DNA of 64,000 nucleotides from JAVJUV01 sp047314965 (GCF_047314965.1 NZ_JBLBVK010000055.1:186001-250000); one strand, 5' to 3'. Shown: positions 43,995 through 53,417, counted from the first letter of the stretch. Numbers and translations: made by a program. The notes: generated by a model not told the origin, from the letters alone.

Positions 43995-44426
43995 CTAGAT
44001 CCAACGGCGCGTTTCGGACCGGTATTCCTCGAATTTCGGGCCGAACGTCTCCGCAAGTCGCGCTTCTTCGCCCCGAATGAAACGCGATTCCAGCAACCAC
44101 CCCAAAGCCGGAACCAGCACCAGACCCGGCACGCTGCCCCAAATCAGTGAGACCCCGAGCAGAATCAGAAGATCCGCGAGATAGATCGGGTTCCGGCTGT
44201 ATTTGAAAATTCCTCCGGTGATCAACGCCGAGGGCGCCTCGCGCGGAATGATCGTGGTTCGGGCCCGCAGGAATTCGCGGATTGCCCCGAGGACAAGAGC
44301 TCCCGCGACGCCCAGGCAGACAACCCCGGACCAGAAGCTGCCCATCCACGCCTCGGGCCAACGCCAGGACCAGGCGACCGCCAAAGCCGCAAGCAACCAC
44401 GCAGGAGGTATATCGATCCACTTCAT
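43995..44426 (-). CDS. Isoprenylcysteine/phospholipid methyltransferase-family membrane protein
   Basis: A 143-residue integral membrane methyltransferase-like protein. Four hydrophobic segments surround the family motif GGIFKYSRNPIYLADLLILL, where the RNPxY pattern is characteristic of ICMT/PEMT enzymes. The last conserved element EARLAETFGPKFEEYRSETR also fits. Its methyl acceptor is unknown. It is divergent from kynU with 48 bases between start codons, and 112 bases separate it from pntA. Confidence 0.82.
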   Translation of the reverse strand: MKWIDIPPAWLLAALAVAWSWRWPEAWMGSFWSGVVCLGVAGALVLGAIREFLRARTTIIPREAPSALITGGIFKYSRNPIYLADLLILLGVSLIWGSVPGLVLVPALGWLLESRFIRGEEARLAETFGPKFEEYRSETRRWI

Positions 44427-44474
44427 GCCGCGAACCCTAGCCTCGGTTTGGTCCCTCGGCTATGGCTTTCGACC

Positions 44475-45668
44475 ATGACTGATTTCGATGCCACCCGCCG
44501 CCTCTTCGACCTGCCAGACGGCGTTGTCTACCTCGACGGCAACTCTCTTGGACCGATGCCGAAGTCCGTTCCCGAGCGCGTGAACAGTGTGATCCGCGAC
44601 GAATGGGCCGAAATGCTGATTACCGGATGGAACCGCGCCGGCTGGATGGAGATGCCGCGCCGTGTTGGTGACCGTGTCGGACAATTGATCGGCGCCGCGC
44701 CGGGAACGGTCGTCATGGGTGACACCCTCTCCATCAAGGTCTACCAGGCTTTGGCCGCGGCGCTGCAGATGCGCCCGGATCGTCGTGTGATCCTTTCCGA
44801 TACGGGGAACTTTCCCTCAGACCTCTACATGGCACAGGGTCTCGTCCGAACGCTCGGTGGCAACCACGAACTTCGTGTCGTGCCCCCGGAAGACGTCGAA
44901 GCGGCCATGGACGACGACCTCGCCGTCCTGATGCTGACCGAGGTCGACTACAGAACCGGGCGGCGACATGACATGCCCGCCCTGACGGCAAGAGCCCATG
45001 AACTTGGCGCGCTGTTCATCTGGGATCTCGCCCATTCGGCAGGTGCCCTGCCAGTCGATGTCACGACCGGCCATGCCGATTTCGCCGTCGGCTGCACCTA
45101 CAAGTATCTCAACTCCGGACCCGGCGGCCCGGCCTTCATCTATGTCGCTCCCGAACACGCAGACGTGGCACCGGCCCCTCTTTCCGGCTGGCTGGGACAC
45201 GAAGCGCCCTTCGCCTTCGATCTCGATTATCGCCCCGGAGCCGGCATCGACCGAATGCGCGTCGGGACGCCACCGATACTCCAGCTTGCGGCACTGCATG
45301 CTGCACTCGATGTCTGGACCGGCGTCAACATGGCGGACGTCCGGGCGCGCTCGATCGAGTTGTCAGAACTCTTCATCGCTGGCGTCGAAGCCTCCTGCCC
45401 CCAACTCGAACTGGCGTCGCCCCGCAATCCCTCACGCCGCGGCAGCCAGGTCTCCTTCCGGTTCGAGCATGGCTATGAGCTCATGCAGGCTCTTATCGCA
45501 GAGGGCATCATCGGTGATTTCCGCGCCCCTGACATCATGCGCTTCGGATTCACTCCTCTCTATCTCTCGACCGACGATATTCACCGCGCCATCGCGGTCC
45601 TCTCCCGTATCCTGGAGGCCGGAACCTGGGACCAACCTCGGTTCCGCACCCGTCAGGCGGTCACCTGA
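44475..45668 (+). CDS. kynU: Kynureninase
   Basis: A 397-residue PLP hydrolase that cuts kynurenine to anthranilate and alanine in tryptophan degradation. Recognisable stretches are YLDGNSLGPMPKSVPERVNS, FIWDLAHSAGALPVDV (cofactor aspartate), and GCTYKYLNSGPGGPAFIYVA with the Schiff-base lysine. The start MTDFDATRRLFDLP at 44475 is a family-like N-terminus. No other kynurenine-pathway gene is in the window. The next gene is unrelated. Confidence 0.93.
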   Translation: MTDFDATRRLFDLPDGVVYLDGNSLGPMPKSVPERVNSVIRDEWAEMLITGWNRAGWMEMPRRVGDRVGQLIGAAPGTVVMGDTLSIKVYQALAAALQMRPDRRVILSDTGNFPSDLYMAQGLVRTLGGNHELRVVPPEDVEAAMDDDLAVLMLTEVDYRTGRRHDMPALTARAHELGALFIWDLAHSAGALPVDVTTGHADFAVGCTYKYLNSGPGGPAFIYVAPEHADVAPAPLSGWLGHEAPFAFDLDYRPGAGIDRMRVGTPPILQLAALHAALDVWTGVNMADVRARSIELSELFIAGVEASCPQLELASPRNPSRRGSQVSFRFEHGYELMQALIAEGIIGDFRAPDIMRFGFTPLYLSTDDIHRAIAVLSRILEAGTWDQPRFRTRQAVT

Positions 45669-45812
45669 CCACTTCGACTCAACCCCAGATATCGTAGGTC
45701 GGGCCAATTTCGGACATAAGTGTTGCGGGACGCGCTGGAAGACTGCAAAATCAACTGAGCGTGCTCATTAAGACTCGCCAAGAAAAAACAGATCGGGGCA
45801 CCCATCGAGACG

Positions 45813-46448
45813 GTGTCAAGGAACAGGCTGATGGTCACAGGCAACTCCGCGCATTCAGGCAGCGGCGCATCCAACGGCGATGCGCTGATCTGCTTTGCAC
45901 GGGGCACCATGATTAGCACGCCGAACGGAGAGCGCCGGGTCGAGCACCTCGTCGAAGGCGACATGGTTCTGACCCTCGACAACGGCGTGCAACCGATCAG
46001 GTGGACCGGAAGCAGAACCGTCCGCGCAAGTGGCGCTCTCGCCCCTGTCCGTTTTCTGCGGGGTACGATCGGAAACGACCGGGACCTGTTGGTGTCGCCG
46101 CAACACAGGATGCTTCTGTCCAGCCAGTTCGCACCGGGCCGTTTCGACCGCGAACAAGTGCTGGCTCCGGCCAGAGCCCTCGTCGATGATTTCCGCGTTT
46201 CCGTGATCTATGGCGGTATGGTGAGCTATCATCACATCATGTTCGACCGGCACCAGGTTGTCATCGCCAATGGCGCGCCGAGCGAAAGCTTCCATCCAGG
46301 AGGATTCGGTCTGGATACCCTGGAAGCGCATGCCCTCGAGAGCCTGTTCAAAGTCTTCCCCGACTTGCGAGCAGATACGGGCGCATACGGTCCGGTCAGC
46401 CGTCCATGCCTCAACGAGAACGAAACCCGCCGCCTCGCGACCGGCTAG
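45813..46448 (+). CDS. Stand-alone Hint (hedgehog/intein) domain protein
   Basis: A 211-residue protein that is mostly a Hint domain. The core begins ALICFARGTMISTPNGERRV, where the Cys is the position used for self-cleavage in hedgehog and intein domains. VEGDMVLTLDNGVQPIRWTG follows, and GNDRDLLVSPQHRMLLSSQF in the middle contains a histidine-rich loop. In Rhodobacterales Hint_2 domains usually sit at the end of large secreted calcium-binding repeat proteins. Here it stands alone with only about 25 residues in front, so it could be the remnant of a longer gene or an independent protein. No export signal was recognised. Confidence 0.85.
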   Translation: MSRNRLMVTGNSAHSGSGASNGDALICFARGTMISTPNGERRVEHLVEGDMVLTLDNGVQPIRWTGSRTVRASGALAPVRFLRGTIGNDRDLLVSPQHRMLLSSQFAPGRFDREQVLAPARALVDDFRVSVIYGGMVSYHHIMFDRHQVVIANGAPSESFHPGGFGLDTLEAHALESLFKVFPDLRADTGAYGPVSRPCLNENETRRLATG

Positions 46449-46455
46449 CCCCCGC

Positions 46456-47232
46456 TCAGGCGCTTTTCAGCCGTTTCGGACGTTCTCCCGCCGCCCAGTT
46501 TCGAAGAGCTTCTCCGAAGGCCTCGAACAACGGACGAGATACAGGGTCTTCGCAAGCGCGATACTCAGGATGCCACTGAACGCCCAGCGTGAAGCCCGGC
46601 GCGCCCTCCACATAGATCGCTTCCGGGGTTCCATCGGGCGCAACGCCGTCGATGACGATCCGTTCGCCCTTCTGCTTGATGCCCTGACCATGCAGGGTGT
46701 TCGTCCGAACAATTTCGGCGCCCATGATCCGATGGAAAATTCCGCCAGTCGTGAAAGTCACGTCATGCCGCAGCGCGAATTTTTCCTCGATGGTCCCGTC
46801 GGGCGGCATCCGGTGGTTCATCCGCCCGGGAAGGTCGCGGATCTCCGGATAAAGCGATCCGCCCATCGCCACGTTCAGTTCCTGAAAGCCCCGGCAAATC
46901 GCAAGGATCGGCTGGCCCGAAGCCACGCAATCGCGGATCAGGGGAAGGGTCAGGCGATCGCGCGCCCGGTCGAAGGTGCCATGCGCCTCCGTCTCCGCCT
47001 CGCCATACTCCTCGGGATGCACGTTCGGACGACCGCCCGTGAACAGGAACCCGTCACAGGTCCGCTTGAGGTCTTCGATATCCACCAATGAAGGATCGGC
47101 TGGAACGATCAGAGGCAATGCGCCCGAGATGTCGCGGACCGCTTCGCAGTTCATTCTGCCGCCTGCATGGGTTGGGTACTCATCATTGATGAGGTGGTGA
47201 TTACCGATGATTCCGACGACTGGACGCGCCAT
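46456..47232 (-). CDS. Class I glutamine-amidotransferase-like hydrolase (peptidase C26, PuuD-type)
   Basis: A 258-residue hydrolase related to gamma-glutamyl-GABA hydrolase. The nucleophile cysteine lies in PILAICRGFQELNVAMGGSL, and the His-Glu pair is in GVQWHPEYRACEDP. Substrates in this family are gamma-glutamyl amines from polyamine breakdown, and a putrescine-forming decarboxylase is found at 35766-36926, but the two are not adjacent. It ends 7 bases from the convergent Hint gene. Confidence 0.85.
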   Translation of the reverse strand: MARPVVGIIGNHHLINDEYPTHAGGRMNCEAVRDISGALPLIVPADPSLVDIEDLKRTCDGFLFTGGRPNVHPEEYGEAETEAHGTFDRARDRLTLPLIRDCVASGQPILAICRGFQELNVAMGGSLYPEIRDLPGRMNHRMPPDGTIEEKFALRHDVTFTTGGIFHRIMGAEIVRTNTLHGQGIKQKGERIVIDGVAPDGTPEAIYVEGAPGFTLGVQWHPEYRACEDPVSRPLFEAFGEALRNWAAGERPKRLKSA

Positions 47233-47387
47233 TCCCGATGTTCCTTTCCCCTTCTCTATCTAGTGCCGTTACTCGAGGACGAAAACAACTGTATCGCACA
47301 CGCCGTGTGCAATTTCTGGACGATGCGTGAATTTTCGGCACATGTCACCGGTCGGTGAGCAAGCCGCGACCCGAACTGGGCCCAGCC

Positions 47388-47816
47388 TCAGATTTCGCCG
47401 GTCAAACCCGCGGCTTCGATGCCCGCCAGCCCGGCGATGGCGTCATTGTCCGACGTGTCCCCTGTCACGCCAACGGCACCGATCACGCGCCCCTGTTTGT
47501 CCTTGACCAGCACACCACCCGGAACCGGCACGATCTTGCCGTCATAAAGACCGTTGAGCGCATTCACGAAATACGCCTGGGTTTCGGCACGCTGCATCAG
47601 AGCGGTACCTGTCATCCCGGTCATGATGACGCCGTAAGCCTTGCCACGAGCGATATCGAACCGGCCCGGGCTTGCCCCATCTTCGCGCTCGAAGGCCTTC
47701 AAATGACCGCCCGCGTCCAGAACCACCACCGACAGCGGGTTCAAACCCAGCTCGCGCCCCTTCTTGAGCGCTCCCCTGATGATGCTCCGCGCGCGCGGCA
47801 AGCTGATCTCGGCCAT
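47388..47816 (-). CDS. GlcG/HbpS-family haem-binding-like protein
   Basis: A 142-residue protein of the GlcG/HbpS group. Typical elements are VVVLDAGGHLKAFEREDGAS, PVPGGVLVKDKQGRVIGAVG and GDTSDNDAIAGLAG. The N-terminus starts SLPRARSIIRGALKKGRELG. In E. coli glcG is next to glcB (malate synthase G), and here glcB lies just upstream on the same strand, supporting a glycolate/glyoxylate link. A hairpin between the two may separate their transcripts. The biochemical role is not settled. Confidence 0.85.
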   Translation of the reverse strand: MAEISLPRARSIIRGALKKGRELGLNPLSVVVLDAGGHLKAFEREDGASPGRFDIARGKAYGVIMTGMTGTALMQRAETQAYFVNALNGLYDGKIVPVPGGVLVKDKQGRVIGAVGVTGDTSDNDAIAGLAGIEAAGLTGEI

Positions 47817-47886
47817 GGTATTCTCCGTTAAAACGCACAGCCAGATACAAGACCGCGCTTCATCATATCAAAAATTCGCCGGGAAA

Positions 47887-47907
47887 GGACGGCCCGGCGG
47901 GCCGTCC
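47887..47907 (-). terminator. Intrinsic terminator after glcB
   Basis: Perfect 9-bp stem GGACGGCCC / GGGCCGTCC with a three-base GGC loop, 14 bases downstream of the malate synthase stop. On the minus strand it is followed by TTTCCC, a short pyrimidine tail. Confidence 0.6.
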
Positions 47908-47921
47908 GGGGAAAGTTCGCC

Positions 47922-50069
47922 TTACCCGGTCGCCTTCAGTTCCAGCCTCCGGGCATGCAGAACGGGCTCCGTATAGCCCGACGGCTGCACACGCCCCTCG
48001 AACACAAGATCACACGCGGCCTTGAATGCGATGCCGTCAAAAGCGGGAGCCATCGGTCGATAGGCCGGATCACCGGCATTCTGACGGTCCACCACCTCAG
48101 CCATGCGCTTCATGATGGCCATGGTCTCGTCTTTCGAGATCACGCCATGGTGCAACCAGTTTGCGATGTGCTGTGACGAAATCCGGCAGGTGGCACGGTC
48201 CTCCATCAGGCCAACGTCGTTGATGTCCGGCACCTTCGAGCAGCCGACACCCTGATCGATCCAGCGAACAACATAGCCAAGGATGCCCTGGGCGTTGTTC
48301 TCGACTTCCTTGCGCACCTGGTCCTTGGACCACTTCTGGTAGGTGGCGAGCGGTATATCAAGAATACCATCCACATGCGCACGCGGTCCGGACTTCTTCA
48401 ACGCGGCCTGAACGGCGAACACATCAACCTTGTGATAGTGCAGAGCATGCAGCGTCGCGGCAGTCGGCGACGGCACCCAGGCACAGTTGGCGCCCGACTG
48501 AGGATGCTCGATCTTGGCCTGCAGCATGGCCGCCATCTTGTCCGGCATGGCCCACATGCCCTTGCCGATCTGCGCCTTGCCGGAAAGGCCGCACTCCAGC
48601 CCGATATCCACGTTCCGGTTCTCGTAGGCCGTGATCCAGCTCTTGCGCTTGATCCAGTCCTTACGGCTGAAGGGACCCGCTTCCATCGAAGTATGGATCT
48701 CGTCACCGGTCCGGTCGAGGAAACCGGTGTTGATGAAGGCCACCCGATGCTTCGCCGCCCGGATGCATTCCTTAAGGTTCACACTTGTGCGCCGCTCTTC
48801 ATCCATGATGCCCAGCTTGACCGTGTATTGCGGAAGGCCCAGCGCCTCTTCGACCTTCGTGAAGGTCTCGTCGGCGAACGCCACCTCTTCGGGTCCGTGC
48901 ATCTTCGGCTTCACGACATAAACCGAACCCCGTACCGAGTTCCTGTCGCCGCCGCCCTTTTGAAGATCGTGCATGGCGATCAGCGTCGTGACCATCGCAT
49001 CCATGAGGCCTTCATAGATCTCGCCGCCATCACGGGTCAGGATCGCGGGGTTCGTCATCAGGTGCCCGACGTTCCGCACCAGCATCAGCGCGCGGCCCTT
49101 GACCGTCACCTCGCCGCCATCGGGCGCAGTGAATGTCTTGTCAGCCTGCAGTTTCCGGGTGACGGACTTGCCCCCCTTCTCGAATGTATCGGCCAGATCG
49201 CCTCTCATCAGGCCCAGCCAGTTGCGGTAGGCCAGAACCTTGTCCTCGGCGTCGACGCAGGCGACGGAATCCTCGCAATCCATGATTGCGCTGACAGCCG
49301 ATTCAAGGCGCACATCCGCCAGCCCGGCCTGATCGCGCGCACCGATGGCATGCGTCCGGTCGAAGACCAGCTCCACATGAAGCCCGTTGTTGCGCAAGAG
49401 AACCGCCGAGGGCGCTTTCGGATGACCCTGGTAGCCGATGAATTTTGAAGGATCGACCAGAGGCATGTCATCGACCAGAAGCTGGCCATTCGAGACATGG
49501 TAGCGCCGCGCATCGGCGTGGCTCGTGCCTTCAAGCGGAAACGCCTCGTCAAGGAAGACCCGCGCCTTTGCCACAACCCGCGCGCCCCTGCCCTTGTTGT
49601 AGGGCCCACTGGGTGCAGCCCCGTCCGTCGCATCGGTGCCGTAGAACGCATCATAAAGGCTGCCCCAGCGCGCATTGGCTGCGTTCAGGGCGTAGCGCGC
49701 ATTGGTGATAGGCACGACCAGCTGAGGACCAGGAACGCTGGCGATCTCGGGATCGGTGTTCGCGGTGTCGATCTCGAACTCTCCACCCTCGGGCAGAAGG
49801 TATCCGATCTCCTGCAGAAACGCCTTGTAGGCCTCGTGATCGTGCGGCTGGTTCCGATGCCGGATGTGCCACTCATCGATCTGCTTCTGCAAGGTCTCGC
49901 GCTTTTCAAGCAGCGCGCGATTGCGAGGCCCGAAATCATGCGCCAGTGCGCTCAGCGCGGCCCAGAATGCATCGGCGGAAACCCCGGTGCCCGGCAGGGC
50001 TTCGGTCTCGATGAAATCGGCCAGTTCCGGCGCGATCTTTAATCCGTTCTTTTCGGTGAAACTGGTCAT
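47922..50069 (-). CDS. glcB: Malate synthase G
   Basis: A 715-residue monomeric malate synthase that condenses glyoxylate and acetyl-CoA to malate. Length fits isoform G. Landmarks: FNPE-like KFIGYQGHPKAPSAVLLRNN, the catalytic-region GIMDEERRTSVNLKECIRAA and GFLDRTGDEIHTSMEAGPFS, and the late ATCRISSQHIANWLHHG. The start MTSFTEKNGLKIAP at 50069 has AGGGAC about eight bases upstream; an ATG two codons earlier is possible. Glyoxylate may come from the ureidoglycolate pathway encoded at 7692-9999 and from the aminotransferase at 33030. GlcG lies downstream. Confidence 0.95.
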   Translation of the reverse strand: MTSFTEKNGLKIAPELADFIETEALPGTGVSADAFWAALSALAHDFGPRNRALLEKRETLQKQIDEWHIRHRNQPHDHEAYKAFLQEIGYLLPEGGEFEIDTANTDPEIASVPGPQLVVPITNARYALNAANARWGSLYDAFYGTDATDGAAPSGPYNKGRGARVVAKARVFLDEAFPLEGTSHADARRYHVSNGQLLVDDMPLVDPSKFIGYQGHPKAPSAVLLRNNGLHVELVFDRTHAIGARDQAGLADVRLESAVSAIMDCEDSVACVDAEDKVLAYRNWLGLMRGDLADTFEKGGKSVTRKLQADKTFTAPDGGEVTVKGRALMLVRNVGHLMTNPAILTRDGGEIYEGLMDAMVTTLIAMHDLQKGGGDRNSVRGSVYVVKPKMHGPEEVAFADETFTKVEEALGLPQYTVKLGIMDEERRTSVNLKECIRAAKHRVAFINTGFLDRTGDEIHTSMEAGPFSRKDWIKRKSWITAYENRNVDIGLECGLSGKAQIGKGMWAMPDKMAAMLQAKIEHPQSGANCAWVPSPTAATLHALHYHKVDVFAVQAALKKSGPRAHVDGILDIPLATYQKWSKDQVRKEVENNAQGILGYVVRWIDQGVGCSKVPDINDVGLMEDRATCRISSQHIANWLHHGVISKDETMAIMKRMAEVVDRQNAGDPAYRPMAPAFDGIAFKAACDLVFEGRVQPSGYTEPVLHARRLELKATG

Positions 50070-50149
50070 GGACATGTCCCTGCATACGATCGTGTACTGA
50101 ATCGCGCGGACACTATGGAAAAGCAGCCAAAGAGGCAAGCCACCTCTGG

Positions 50150-50305
50150 TTAGATTTTCTTACCAATTTTTCGATTTCGCGCACCTCGGCACCGATCAGA
50201 GCAATACCGCACCTCGGCCCACGCCTGCGCCCATTTCTTCCGCCATGTGAAAGGACGCCCGCAAGTAGCACAGATTTTCGTGGGGAGATCGGATTTTTTT
50301 CTCAT
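50150..50305 (-). CDS. DUF2256 zinc-ribbon-like small protein
   Basis: A 51-residue protein recovered by direct reading. It begins MRKKSDLPTKICATCGRPFT and continues with WRKKWAQAWAEVRYCSDRC and a basic tail GARNRKIGKKI. The four cysteines (CATC ... YCSDRC) form a small zinc-binding site, and the stretch CxxCxRPFTWRKKW is the signature of DUF2256, a family of short, very basic proteins with unknown function. No strong ribosome site precedes the ATG at 50305. It lies just upstream of glcB on the same strand, 80 bases away. Confidence 0.85.
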   Translation of the reverse strand: MRKKSDLPTKICATCGRPFTWRKKWAQAWAEVRYCSDRCRGARNRKIGKKI

Positions 50306-50524
50306 AAAGCAGCGACATAGATCGAGTTCTACGCTCCGCCAGACCGGACTTCGAACTTAAGGTGCGCTTTCCCTCTCCTGGCCAACCAACCCGAAAAATA
50401 TCTCCTATGTCGTCAGCGAATTTCAGCCATTTCCGCGGTGATGAAAGCCGCCAGCGTGCAGATTCAGCTCGAGAGTGTATTCTTCTGTCATATCCATGTT
50501 GCGTTGACTGGTCACTTTGCTGCC

Positions 50525-51385
50525 ATGAAGGACCGACTTGACCCATTGATCGCCGAGAGAGCCCCCTGGCTCTTCCACAAGGGCAGTCCTGCCTGGACAG
50601 CGCGGCGGGCGCTCATGTCCCTCCTCGGATACCAACGCACCCTCGAACTTGGCGAACTCTACGCCGACTGGCCCACCGCCCACATCATGCATCATCTCGC
50701 TGGCATCCTTGCCCGCGATCTCAGCGTGAAGGGACTGGAAAACGTCCCGCGCAACGGACCGGCCATCATCGTATGCAACCACCCCACGGGGATCGCGGAC
50801 GGCATCATGCTGCACCACGCCCTCTATCCGCTGCGGCCGGACATGTTCATCTACGCCAATTCGGACATCCTGAAGATACTTCCCCAGCTCGAAAGCCTGA
50901 TTGCTCCCGTCGAATGGCGCACGGACAAGCGGACACGGGCCAAGACCCGCGAAACGATGGAGTATACGAAGCGCGCCATCGAAGCCGGTCGCATCGGAGT
51001 GATTTTTCCATCCGGGCGCCTGGCCAAACGTCGCGGGTTGAGGCTTCATGAGCGCCCCTGGATGGCGTCGGCGGCGATGATCGCGCGCAAGTACGACCTC
51101 CCGATCGTACCGCTCAATATCCGGGCGCGGAACTCGGCCCTGTTCTACCTGTTCGATCTCATACATCCGACCCTGCGGGACATCACGCTTTTCCATGAGA
51201 CGCTGAACAAGGACCGCCAGCCCTACCGCCTGACGTTCGGCGAGCCGATCTCGGCCACGGCCTTGCCCCGAAAGTCGGAAGACGCGATCCACATGCTGAA
51301 ATGTACGACCCTTGCCCTTGGTGGCAGGCATGCCCCGACGGTGTCTCTGGTCCAGAACACGCGCTTGCCGAGCTGGGTGAGGTAA
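50525..51385 (+). CDS. 1-Acylglycerol-3-phosphate acyltransferase-like protein (PlsC family)
   Basis: A 286-residue acyltransferase. The catalytic histidine lies in IVCNHPTGIADGIMLH, a HPxGxxDG variant of the H-x4-D motif seen in a subgroup of bacterial acyltransferases. The later block RIGVIFPSGRLAKRRGLRL corresponds to the glycerophosphate-binding motif FPEG/FPSG. The start at 50525 (MKDRLDPLIAERAPW) is chosen because the upstream reading is not family-like. It probably acylates a lysophospholipid or an aminolipid at the membrane; the acceptor is not determined. Confidence 0.8.
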   Translation: MKDRLDPLIAERAPWLFHKGSPAWTARRALMSLLGYQRTLELGELYADWPTAHIMHHLAGILARDLSVKGLENVPRNGPAIIVCNHPTGIADGIMLHHALYPLRPDMFIYANSDILKILPQLESLIAPVEWRTDKRTRAKTRETMEYTKRAIEAGRIGVIFPSGRLAKRRGLRLHERPWMASAAMIARKYDLPIVPLNIRARNSALFYLFDLIHPTLRDITLFHETLNKDRQPYRLTFGEPISATALPRKSEDAIHMLKCTTLALGGRHAPTVSLVQNTRLPSWVR

Positions 51386-51483
51386 AGACCCGAAATACCA
51401 CGAAAATTCGGTGGTTTCGCCACATTTGTGCCGAAATAGCAGCCGAGTCTGAACCGAACAAAAACGACATTCGGGTAGACACA

Positions 51484-52719
51484 TTGCCAGAGATCGACTC
51501 GCTAGTGACCGGAACGACGGCTGTCGCATTTCTGTTGACAGTTGCATTGTCATTTTTGACGCCGCGTCTGCGCAACTCTCGCAGGAAAACGGCGGTCGCG
51601 GCCCCCATTTCTGCAAAACAGACACGCACAACGGCCATATCGACTGGCGAAACAGACCTGCCGGTCGAGCACGAAGATCCCGATTTGCGCGAGAGCGTGG
51701 CCCTGTCCCATCGCATCGCAGACCTGATGATTGCCGAGGAATGGATTGAAATCGCTGATCTAATTTCGGATTGGGAGGCAACCCTGACCGCTACTCCCGG
51801 CGGGTTCCGCTATCACGAAATTGCGGTCAAGACATGCCTCTCCGGCCTGCAGGGACTGCTGGGCGATGCTCCGCGCAACAGCCTCGCCGATCTCGATGAC
51901 GCCCTGACCGAGCTGGCTCATTTCGTGGACACGCATCGCCAGTCGCCCGACAATCACGTTTTGGCCGTTCTGGCCGCCCGTGCGCACATGAAGGTCGGCG
52001 AAGCTTGCGCGGCCGACGACTGGCCGGAAGGCGAACGAAAAGGCGCATGGCGCAAGATGGCCCAGCATTTCATTGCCGCGGGAGAAATCATCAAGGATTT
52101 CGACGCGCTGGCCCTGATGTCGCCACTTTTGGCTGAAGCGCACTACCTCCAGGCGCTCGGAAGTCCGAAAGTAGAAGAGAGGCTGGCATCACTCTTCGAA
52201 CAGTGGATAGACCTCGACCCTTCCAACCCCCGGATATACGCCACGCATATCGATGCGCTCGTCGCACAGGACCTGATTTCCAGCGAGGACGTGCTGCGCG
52301 AGGCGGAACAGGCCATGCTGCGCACGGAAAGCAGTATTGGACTGGGAGGTTATGCCGTATTCTTCATGCCACTGCTCAGCGAGTACGATACCGCCCGCGA
52401 CCACCTTGACCCCGAACTCTATGCCGCTGCGCTCATGGACCTTGCGTCCGCGTCAGCGACCCAAGCCGAGATCAACAATTCTGCTGCGGCGCTTCTGACA
52501 GAAGTCGAGTCATCCGACGAAGCGACAGCGGCCGCTTGCCGCGAAACTCTGATGGTGATGATCCGTCAGCATCTCCAGGTCATTTATCCGCGTCTCTGGC
52601 CGATTTCCGTGGAGGAAATTCAGGAACTGGTTGCCGAAGCCGCGCTGGTCGCGCCCGACATTCTTCCTGAAGAGCCGATTTCTTTCGTTACTTCGCGCCC
52701 CCAAAGCGTCGCGGCTTAA
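51484..52719 (+). CDS. Uncharacterised protein with N-terminal membrane anchor
   Basis: About 411 residues if the TTG at 51484 is used. The only in-frame ATG upstream (51301) lies inside plsC and would add an unconserved-looking leader. A single hydrophobic helix, TTAVAFLLTVALSFLT, is followed by a polar linker and a long helical, TPR-like cytoplasmic region (LFEQWIDLDPSNPRIYATHI). Repeated alanine/leucine helices and acidic residues suggest a scaffold. No family is recognised. It reads convergently into the lytic transglycosylase pair, with 5 bases between the stop codons. Confidence 0.6.
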   Translation: MPEIDSLVTGTTAVAFLLTVALSFLTPRLRNSRRKTAVAAPISAKQTRTTAISTGETDLPVEHEDPDLRESVALSHRIADLMIAEEWIEIADLISDWEATLTATPGGFRYHEIAVKTCLSGLQGLLGDAPRNSLADLDDALTELAHFVDTHRQSPDNHVLAVLAARAHMKVGEACAADDWPEGERKGAWRKMAQHFIAAGEIIKDFDALALMSPLLAEAHYLQALGSPKVEERLASLFEQWIDLDPSNPRIYATHIDALVAQDLISSEDVLREAEQAMLRTESSIGLGGYAVFFMPLLSEYDTARDHLDPELYAAALMDLASASATQAEINNSAAALLTEVESSDEATAAACRETLMVMIRQHLQVIYPRLWPISVEEIQELVAEAALVAPDILPEEPISFVTSRPQSVAA

Positions 52720-52724
52720 GTTCT

Positions 52725-53417
52725 TCAGGGACGCCGCTTGGGACGCACCTCCGACAGCAAACGGCAGTAGGTCTGACGCTTGGTGTAACGCTGCATGTCG
52801 CGCCGCATCCTGTCGTTCCGGATAGGCGCCCAATCGGCCGCAACGCCACGCCATCTCTCGTCCCTGACAGAGATCGCATTATCGCGCGGCACCGTAGCGG
52901 CCATGATCCGGATGGCGCAGTTCAGGTTCGAGGGCCCATGCTTCAGACTGTCGGCCGACCGCGCCCTGCAACTCCGGAATTCCGCAGTCTTCGGGTAGAT
53001 TTGCATCAGCCCGAACCATTGACCATTTCCTCCGACAGCTTTCGGGTTCCAGGTGCTCTCATAGCGCGACAGTGTCGACAGAAGCCCAGCCCAGAACGCT
53101 GCCCGTTCGGCCTTTTCGTTTTCGGGATAGGCCGGACACCAATCGGCAATGTCCTCGGGAACCGACTCAAGCAAAGCCGCGCCGTGTGTCGTGACCGCCG
53201 ACAGCGCGACACGTGTCCAAAGCTCTCCGTTTCGCCTATGCTCCCAGCGCGCCCGGGGCAAATGATTGCCGCGGGCTGCGGGTCGGTCGCCGGGCTGGCG
53301 CGAGACAGGCTCTTCCTCCACAACGGGAAGGCTGCGGCCCTCGGGCCCAACCGGATCCGAGAGAGCCGCTCCGGCCAGAATGGCCAGCAATCCCGACAAT
53401 GCGATCTTCGGGATCAC
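52725..53417 (-). CDS. Secreted lytic-transglycosylase-like (SLT) protein, paralogue 1
   Basis: About 230 residues. The GTG start at 53417 overlaps the preceding stop as GTGA and gives a signal-like start VIPKIALSGLLAILAGAALS. The SLT-like domain carries the catalytic glutamate in SRYESTWNPKAVGG followed by WFGLMQIYPKTAEF and NLNCAIRIMAATVPRDNAIS. It probably cleaves peptidoglycan in the periplasm. The upstream gene encodes a clear paralogue, sharing the same order of motifs, so this looks like a tandem duplication. Confidence 0.75.
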   Translation of the reverse strand: MIPKIALSGLLAILAGAALSDPVGPEGRSLPVVEEEPVSRQPGDRPAARGNHLPRARWEHRRNGELWTRVALSAVTTHGAALLESVPEDIADWCPAYPENEKAERAAFWAGLLSTLSRYESTWNPKAVGGNGQWFGLMQIYPKTAEFRSCRARSADSLKHGPSNLNCAIRIMAATVPRDNAISVRDERWRGVAADWAPIRNDRMRRDMQRYTKRQTYCRLLSEVRPKRRP

